Source: Palsa-504 sp963705835 | GTDB lineage: Bacteria; Actinomycetota; Actinomycetes; Streptosporangiales; Streptosporangiaceae | Assembly (NCBI GenBank): GCA_963705835.1 | Contig: CAVPLC010000037.1 | Location: forward strand, 115,129 to 179,128 | Direction of reading: 5' to 3' | Length of the DNA stretch: 64,000 nucleotides | Shown here: one piece after another, positions 59,717 to 64,000 of the stretch | Layout: each line of letters starts with the position of its first letter | Position numbering within the stretch: the stretch's first letter is position 1 | Translations under genes and position numbers: made by a program | Notes under the pieces: generated by a model | Databases searched by the model: none | What the model was told of the DNA's origin: nothing | The model's input: the letters and a program-made list of their open reading frames with translations, nothing else

Positions 59717-60055
59717 TTACTGTCCGGTGGCGGCCTTGAATTTGACCACCAGCTCGGCAGGCACCCGGCCGCGGTCTTTTACCTCGATGCCCTGGGCCTT
59801 GGCCCACTCGCGGACCTCGGTGGTGTTCAGCCCGCTCGCCGAAGCCCGGCGCCCGGTTCGCGCTGGCCGGCGAGCAGCGCCGCTGGCCCGCCGCGCAGCG
59901 CTCACATAACGCGCAAGCGCGTCGCGCAGCGCCTTGGCGTGCTCTGCGTTCAGGTCGATCTCATACTCGGTACCGTCCAGCCCGAAACGGACGGTTCCTT
60001 CGGCGGCGCTGCCGTCAAGGTCATCGATGAACAGGGTCTGGATCTTCTGGGCCAC
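59717..60055 (-). CDS. lsr2: Lsr2 nucleoid-associated protein
   Basis: A 112-residue xenogeneic silencer that binds the minor groove of AT-rich DNA and bridges it. The N-terminal dimerisation part is AQKIQTLFIDDLDGSAAEGT, VRFGLDGTEYEIDLNAEHAK; a basic linker (AARRASGAARRPARTGRRAS) leads to the DNA-binding domain NTTEVREWAKAQGIEVKDRG with the RGR motif and VPAELVVKFKAATGQ. The GTG at 60055 starts the usual MAQKI. Actinomycetes often have more than one Lsr2; a copy inside an AT-richer island may act on that island. Confidence 0.93.
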   Translation of the reverse strand: MAQKIQTLFIDDLDGSAAEGTVRFGLDGTEYEIDLNAEHAKALRDALARYVSAARRASGAARRPARTGRRASASGLNTTEVREWAKAQGIEVKDRGRVPAELVVKFKAATGQ

Positions 60056-60477
60056 GGACGCTCGATTCCTCTCACTGATCTCTGGCGCACCAGTGTAGAC
60101 AATCCAACACCAGACCAGCGTACAGCCACGCCGATGCACCTGACCGTTACAGCCCGGTATCAACCAGTGCCGCACCAGCTGGAGGATCACGATGCGATTC
60201 CGCAATGCCCGCTACGGAACGTTATACCTTAACGCGATTTCTTTAGAACGCATGCAACCTCCCTGCCGACTATTTGCGGGATCGGCAGAGGGTCGACTGG
60301 ACATCCGAGGCGCGCAGATCGTCTAGTTCCGGCGCTGGCTCACCACCGGAGCACCCGAATCTTGTCCGACCTGGGCATACTCACAGATCGGGTCAATACC
60401 GTATCGAGCAGCCCGCGTATCCGCAGCGAGAGTCACCGGGGCGAGCGGCCTCAGGAGTAGCGGACGCAGATGCCGGG

Positions 60478-60880
60478 GACGGGACGAAGACCATGCCGCT
60501 CAAGCATCGCAAGGCCGGCGAATACCGCGACATGCCTGTGCCCGCTTACCTGTGGGCGATGGTGCAAGGCCTGCCGGACGGGTATCTGTTCAGGGCCGGT
60601 GGCCGGTAGCCCACGTGTAGCTCCTACCGGCACGAGTTCAAATCCCACGCGGCCAAGGCGGGTATCCCAGCGGCATTCACGCCGCACAGCTTGCGGCATG
60701 CGTTCGCGTCTGCCCTACCAGTTGGCGCGGGGGTTCCCATCACCGATGTGGCCAAGTGACTGGGGCACCGCAACATCAACGTCACATATGCCATCTATGG
60801 TCAGCTCGTCCCGTCGTCTCTTGGACGCGCAATGGATGTGCTGGAACGCGGAATATGCGGAATGGAGCGCAGCAGCGTAA
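60478..60880 (+). pseudogene. Tyrosine recombinase (phage-type integrase) remnant with nonsense codons
   Basis: In one frame: MPLKHRKAGEYRDMPVPAYL, then a TAG (60607-60609), YRHEFKSHAAKAGIPAAFTP, HSLRHAFASAL (the H-x-x-R motif), VPITDVAK, a TGA (60757-60759, where TGG Trp is expected), LGHRNINVTYAIYGQ with the second His and the Tyr nucleophile, and VPSSLGRAMDVLE. The N-terminal half, with the first catalytic Arg, is missing. It is a dead integrase, marking a former integrative element in this island. The 420 bases between lsr2 and this fragment have no intact gene. Confidence 0.7.
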
Positions 60881-61037
60881 CCCGCAGCGGCCAAGAGTTC
60901 ACGTCGACCGGATCAGATCAGGGCATTGGCGGGTGGCCCAGGACGCCAGGGGTCACACTTGCAGGGCAGGACGTTGGACATGCAGATGATCCCGATTTCA
61001 GGCATCATCGGCTCCTGGTCGGCGTACCCTTGCCGGT

Positions 61038-61262
61038 ATGAGGTTTCTTGGTCTGTTCCGGAATGCCTATCGCGCCGATTTTTCGAGCATGGATAATGCC
61101 AAGCACAATGATCAGCTAGGCCGGTTGTGGATCTGGGCTATGCATGAAGACGACAACCTTAACTCGGGGGTGTCGCTCTTCTTGCTGGCCCAATCCATCG
61201 TATCCATTCAGCTGGCGCGTGAAGATTGGACCAGGCGAGTTCGCGACGCATGGTCACTGTAA
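61038..61262 (+). CDS. Possible small protein, unknown
   Basis: A 74-residue ORF (MRFLGLFRNAYRADFSSMDN, AKHNDQLGRLWIWAMHEDDN, SGVSLFLLAQSIVSIQLARE). The sequence resembles the N-terminal part of some membrane proteins (LGRLWIWAMHEDDxLxSxxxLFL), cut short. It overlaps the end of the convergent nucleotidyltransferase by nine bases. Confidence 0.4.
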   Translation: MRFLGLFRNAYRADFSSMDNAKHNDQLGRLWIWAMHEDDNLNSGVSLFLLAQSIVSIQLAREDWTRRVRDAWSL

Positions 61263-62267
61263 GTGGGCCTTCGCGGTTGCCCGGTCTCCGTTGGTCTCGG
61301 AGATTACGCGGGTGACGTAGGCGGCCATCGCCGTCGGGAGTTCGGCGGGGTGCCGTCGGGCGGCGGCCGCGCTGACCGTAGCCAGTACTTCGGTGCTGGC
61401 GCGCACGGCGCGGCACAGGTCTGCGGTGCCGAGGCCGGCGACGGTGGATGCGACGCCCGGCGGCAGATTGTCCGGGTCGTGGTCGAGCACCTGTGACAGG
61501 CCATGCCATGGGTACAGCGCGTCGTGCGCCGCGGCCCACAGCGCCCAGATGTGGTGGCGTGCCTGGTGGAGCTGGTTGTGGGCTTCCCAGAGCGAGCCGC
61601 GGCGCAGGTACTTGTCGGCGTCGATCAGCGCGCACCAGCCGAGGAACGCCCACTCCCGGACCTGATCGCCGGTGACCGCGTACGCGGCTGGCGGCTCGCC
61701 GCCGGGCTGGGCGCCGCTGGCCAGCGCCTGGGCATCCAGCGCCTGGGAGTCCGGCGGGGTGGATACCTGGTACAGCGGGATGAAGTCCGGAGCGCCGCCG
61801 CCGCGACGGCGGATCTCGATGTCGGCCTGGGCTATGACCGTCAGGTCGAGCTGGGTGCCGTCGGCGAACTGGGCAAAGATCCGCCGGGCCCATTGGTCAG
61901 CGGTCCCGGTCCGGTGCCGTAGCACGTCGATGAGCGGGCCCAGATCCGGCAGCGCCGCGACGACCATCGCTTCCGCGGCCGCCACCCGGTCGGCGCCTGC
62001 CTGGCCGCGTTCGGCGTGGACGCCGAGCGCGGCGTCGATGTCGGAAAGCGCGTCGGCCGCGCCGCGGCCAAGCGAGCAGCCGACCAGCAGCGATCTCACC
62101 AACGGCCAGGCCTCGCACCGATCGACCAGCCCGGCCATTACGCGCCGCTGCGCGGCGAGTTCGCCGGGCAGTGTCGCGAGCCAGGCACGGCCGGTCAGCG
62201 CGTCGGCGTCACCAGGACTGTTCCCGTCAGCTCGGTCAGCGGGTTCCGGCCTCAGCTCAGCCGCCAT
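61254..62267 (-). CDS. Nucleotidyltransferase domain protein
   Basis: A 337-residue protein with an N-terminal nucleotidyltransferase fold: PLVRSLLVGCSLGRGAADAL, SDIDAALGVHAERG (the paired Asp of the metal site) and a further Asp in GTQLDLTVIAQAD. A helical C-terminal half follows (YAVTGDQVREWAFLGWCALI, HNQLHQARHHIWALWAAAHD). This layout resembles aminoglycoside-type nucleotidyltransferases, but the substrate is unknown. GTG or ATG near 62267. It lies at the boundary of the island beside the IS66 element. Confidence 0.82.
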   Translation of the reverse strand: MAAELRPEPADRADGNSPGDADALTGRAWLATLPGELAAQRRVMAGLVDRCEAWPLVRSLLVGCSLGRGAADALSDIDAALGVHAERGQAGADRVAAAEAMVVAALPDLGPLIDVLRHRTGTADQWARRIFAQFADGTQLDLTVIAQADIEIRRRGGGAPDFIPLYQVSTPPDSQALDAQALASGAQPGGEPPAAYAVTGDQVREWAFLGWCALIDADKYLRRGSLWEAHNQLHQARHHIWALWAAAHDALYPWHGLSQVLDHDPDNLPPGVASTVAGLGTADLCRAVRASTEVLATVSAAAARRHPAELPTAMAAYVTRVISETNGDRATAKAHLQ

Positions 62268-62441
62268 TCCGCATCACCTCTCCCGATCGCGTCAACCGCT
62301 ACTGCCGTCGCATGGATAAAGGCCCCGCGCCGCGGTGAATTCCGGCGCGGGTGGCGTCCACCCTGACCTCATCTCCGCTTCTTGGCGTCAGCCCAGCGTG
62401 TCGCATTGATTACTGAAAGGATGCCCGGATGATGGTGGTCC

Positions 62442-63919
62442 GTGACCGCCAAGCCACTGGATGCTGCCCGGGATGCGCTGATCGCGCTGCTGGCGGCACA
62501 CAACGCCGCGCTGGCGGCGCGGGTGGCTGAGCTGGAGGCGGCCAACGCGGAGCTGGCGGCGCGGGTGGCACGGTTGGAGCGGGCGGCGTCACGGAATTCC
62601 GGCAATTCCTCGCTGCCGCCGTCGCTGGATGACCAGCCAGGCCGGACCCCGCCGCCGGCCGGGGGCAGGCGAGGCAAGCGAAAGGGACGCAACCCCGGCA
62701 AGCAGCCGGGCTCGCCGGGCTCGCACCTGGCCTGGAGCCAGAACCCGGACCGGACCGTACCGCACTTCCCGTGGGGTGCCTGCGCGTGCGGCGCAGACCT
62801 GGCCGGTGCGGCCGATCTGGGGGTGGGCGCCTCGCATCAGCAGATCGAGATCCCGGAGATGACCGCGAAGGTCATCCAGCATGACCTGCACGAGGTGGCC
62901 TGCGCCTGCGGGCGGGTGCACCGGGCGGCGCCCCGGCCAGCGCCGGGACGCCCGGCACCGCCACCTACGGGATCGGCCTGCAGGCCTGGTGCGTGTACCT
63001 GATGGCCGCGCATGCGATCCCGGTGCACCGGGTCGCGGAACTGGTCGAGGCGCTGACCGGGGCCAGGCCATCGCCGGGGTTCGTGCACGGCCTGCTGGCC
63101 CGCGCCGCGGCCGCGGTGAGGGACGCGAACCAGCTGATCCGGTCGCTGATCATCCTCGCCCGGGTGATCTGCGCCGACGAGACTCCCATCCGCGTGGGAC
63201 CGAGGCCCAAGACCCGCAAGCGCTACCTGCTGGTCGCCTGCACCAGCCTGCTGACCTGCTACTTCCTGGGCGACCGGTCGCTGGCCAGTTTCCAGGCGTT
63301 CGTGTTCCCTGACCTGGCCGGCGCCGTCGTCGTGCACGACCGGTACCAGAACTATGACAAGTTCCCCGGCGTCACCCATCAGCTGTGCGCAGCTCACCTG
63401 CTTCGTGATCTTGAAGATGCCGCCCAGTGCTATCCGGGCGCGATCTGGCCGGGCCAGACCGCTGATGCCTTGCGCGCCCTGATCCACGCCGCGAACCTGG
63501 CCCGCGAGCAAGGCTTGACCGCCGTCCCGGACGAGGCCGCCGCGGAGCACCTGAAGCTGTTCCGGCACGGCGTCCGCGCCGGCCTGTCCGCCGTGCGCCG
63601 GCGTCCCGGCGCCCGCGTGGAGCAGCCGCCGGCCCGCCCGCTGCTGGAATGCCTGCGCGACCGTGAGGCCGACGTCCTTCGGTTTCTTTCTGACCTACGG
63701 ATACCGCCTACCTCGAACCAGGCAGAGCGGGACGTGCGCCCCGCGAAGACTCAGCAGAAGATCTCCGGCAGGCTGCGCTCCGAGCAGGCCACACGGCACC
63801 GGTACGCCATCCGGGGCTACATATCCACCGCCGCCAAGCACGGCATCAACGCCTTTACCGCCTTGCACGGCGCGCTCACCGGAAACGCCTGGATGCCGCC
63901 AATTCCCGCCGATACCTGA
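62442..63919 (+). mobile_element. IS66 family transposase (TnpC-type), frameshifted
   Basis: The first part (GTG 62442 to 63002) has the coiled-coil start LAARVAELEAANAELAARVA, the zinc-type Cys motif region GACACGADLAGAADLG and HEVACACGRVHRAAPRPAPG. The frame is lost near 62935-62960. The rest in the next frame gives GTATYGIGLQAWCVYLMAAH, then the DDE core: Asp in ICADETPIRVGPRPKTRKRY, Asp in VVHDRYQNYDKFPG, Glu in PTSNQAERDVRPAKTQQKIS. One indel inactivates it. Terminal inverted repeats could not be found with confidence; the left end is upstream of 62442, and the right end after 63919 and possibly beyond the window. Confidence 0.85.
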
Positions 63920-64000
63920 ACTCTGCCCGCAGGCCGACACGCCGCGTAACGCAAGCGAACGCTACGAATAAGCAGAGACTCATAAGCAGACCTGAATGCT

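Noticed and set aside
62390..63940. Terminal inverted repeats of the IS66 element (CGTGTCG near 62397 and CGACACG near 63932)
   Set aside because: Only seven bases match and flanks do not extend the pairing; not enough to set the element's ends.
1..64000. tRNA, rRNA or riboswitch genes
   Set aside because: I saw no cloverleaf with a TTCGA-type loop, no rRNA core sequence and no recognisable riboswitch core by eye; a covariance-model scan would be needed to be sure.

Overview
The window is chromosomal DNA from a high-GC actinomycete. The signs are GC-rich third codon positions, frequent GTG starts, the conserved order rpsO - pnp - M16 protease - dapB, an Lsr2 protein, a WhiB7-type WhiB protein, a DUF397-like protein, a remnant of a mycothiol-dependent (MDMPI-fold) enzyme, and a menaquinone gene (menA). 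I cannot name the genus from the sequence alone.

Layout. 0-17 kb is a conserved backbone: the C-terminal end of an RNA-repair Pnkp, a FUSC transporter, rpsO/pnp/M16 protease/dapB, small membrane proteins, a NUDIX/MgtC-like pair, an MntP-like exporter, and an alkylation-repair pair (an Ada-AlkA fusion overlapping ogt). 17-22 kb holds a PHP phosphoesterase, a decayed two-component locus (a frameshifted histidine kinase, a response regulator without its output domain and a frameshifted response regulator) and a WhiB7-like gene with two small coupled genes. In 22-28 kb an NfeD/SPFH membrane-quality pair is flanked by two low-complexity helix-turn-helix genes and a repeat-rich spacer. 28-33 kb carries menA, ilvD and a NERD-domain membrane protein. 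33-44 kb is accessory metabolism with TetR regulators and clear operator palindromes (amidase, aldo/keto reductase, dehydratase, SRPBCC protein, YciO, carboxylesterase) and several gene remnants.

44-56 kb opens with a 1021-residue protein in which a full TetR repressor is joined in frame to an Ig-like module, an eight-repeat PQQ-type propeller and a six-repeat NHL-type propeller. After it come an SDR, an AAA ATPase, a frameshifted DUF3800 gene, a RibD-like reductase and a membrane-anchored repeat protein. 55-64 kb is a less GC-rich, island-like stretch: a broken saccharopine-dehydrogenase-like gene, an intact TIR protein fused to a pterin-dehydratase-like (PCD/DCoH) domain, a local lsr2, a dead tyrosine integrase, a nucleotidyltransferase and a frameshifted IS66 transposase.

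The two strongest candidates for undescribed biology are the TIR-PCD fusion (57.5-58.5 kb) and the TetR-double-propeller fusion (44.1-47.2 kb). The window also has many frame-disrupted genes and short in-frame tandem repeats in protein linkers. These point to ongoing decay and replication slippage, though some single-base frameshifts, especially in homopolymers, could be sequencing errors.
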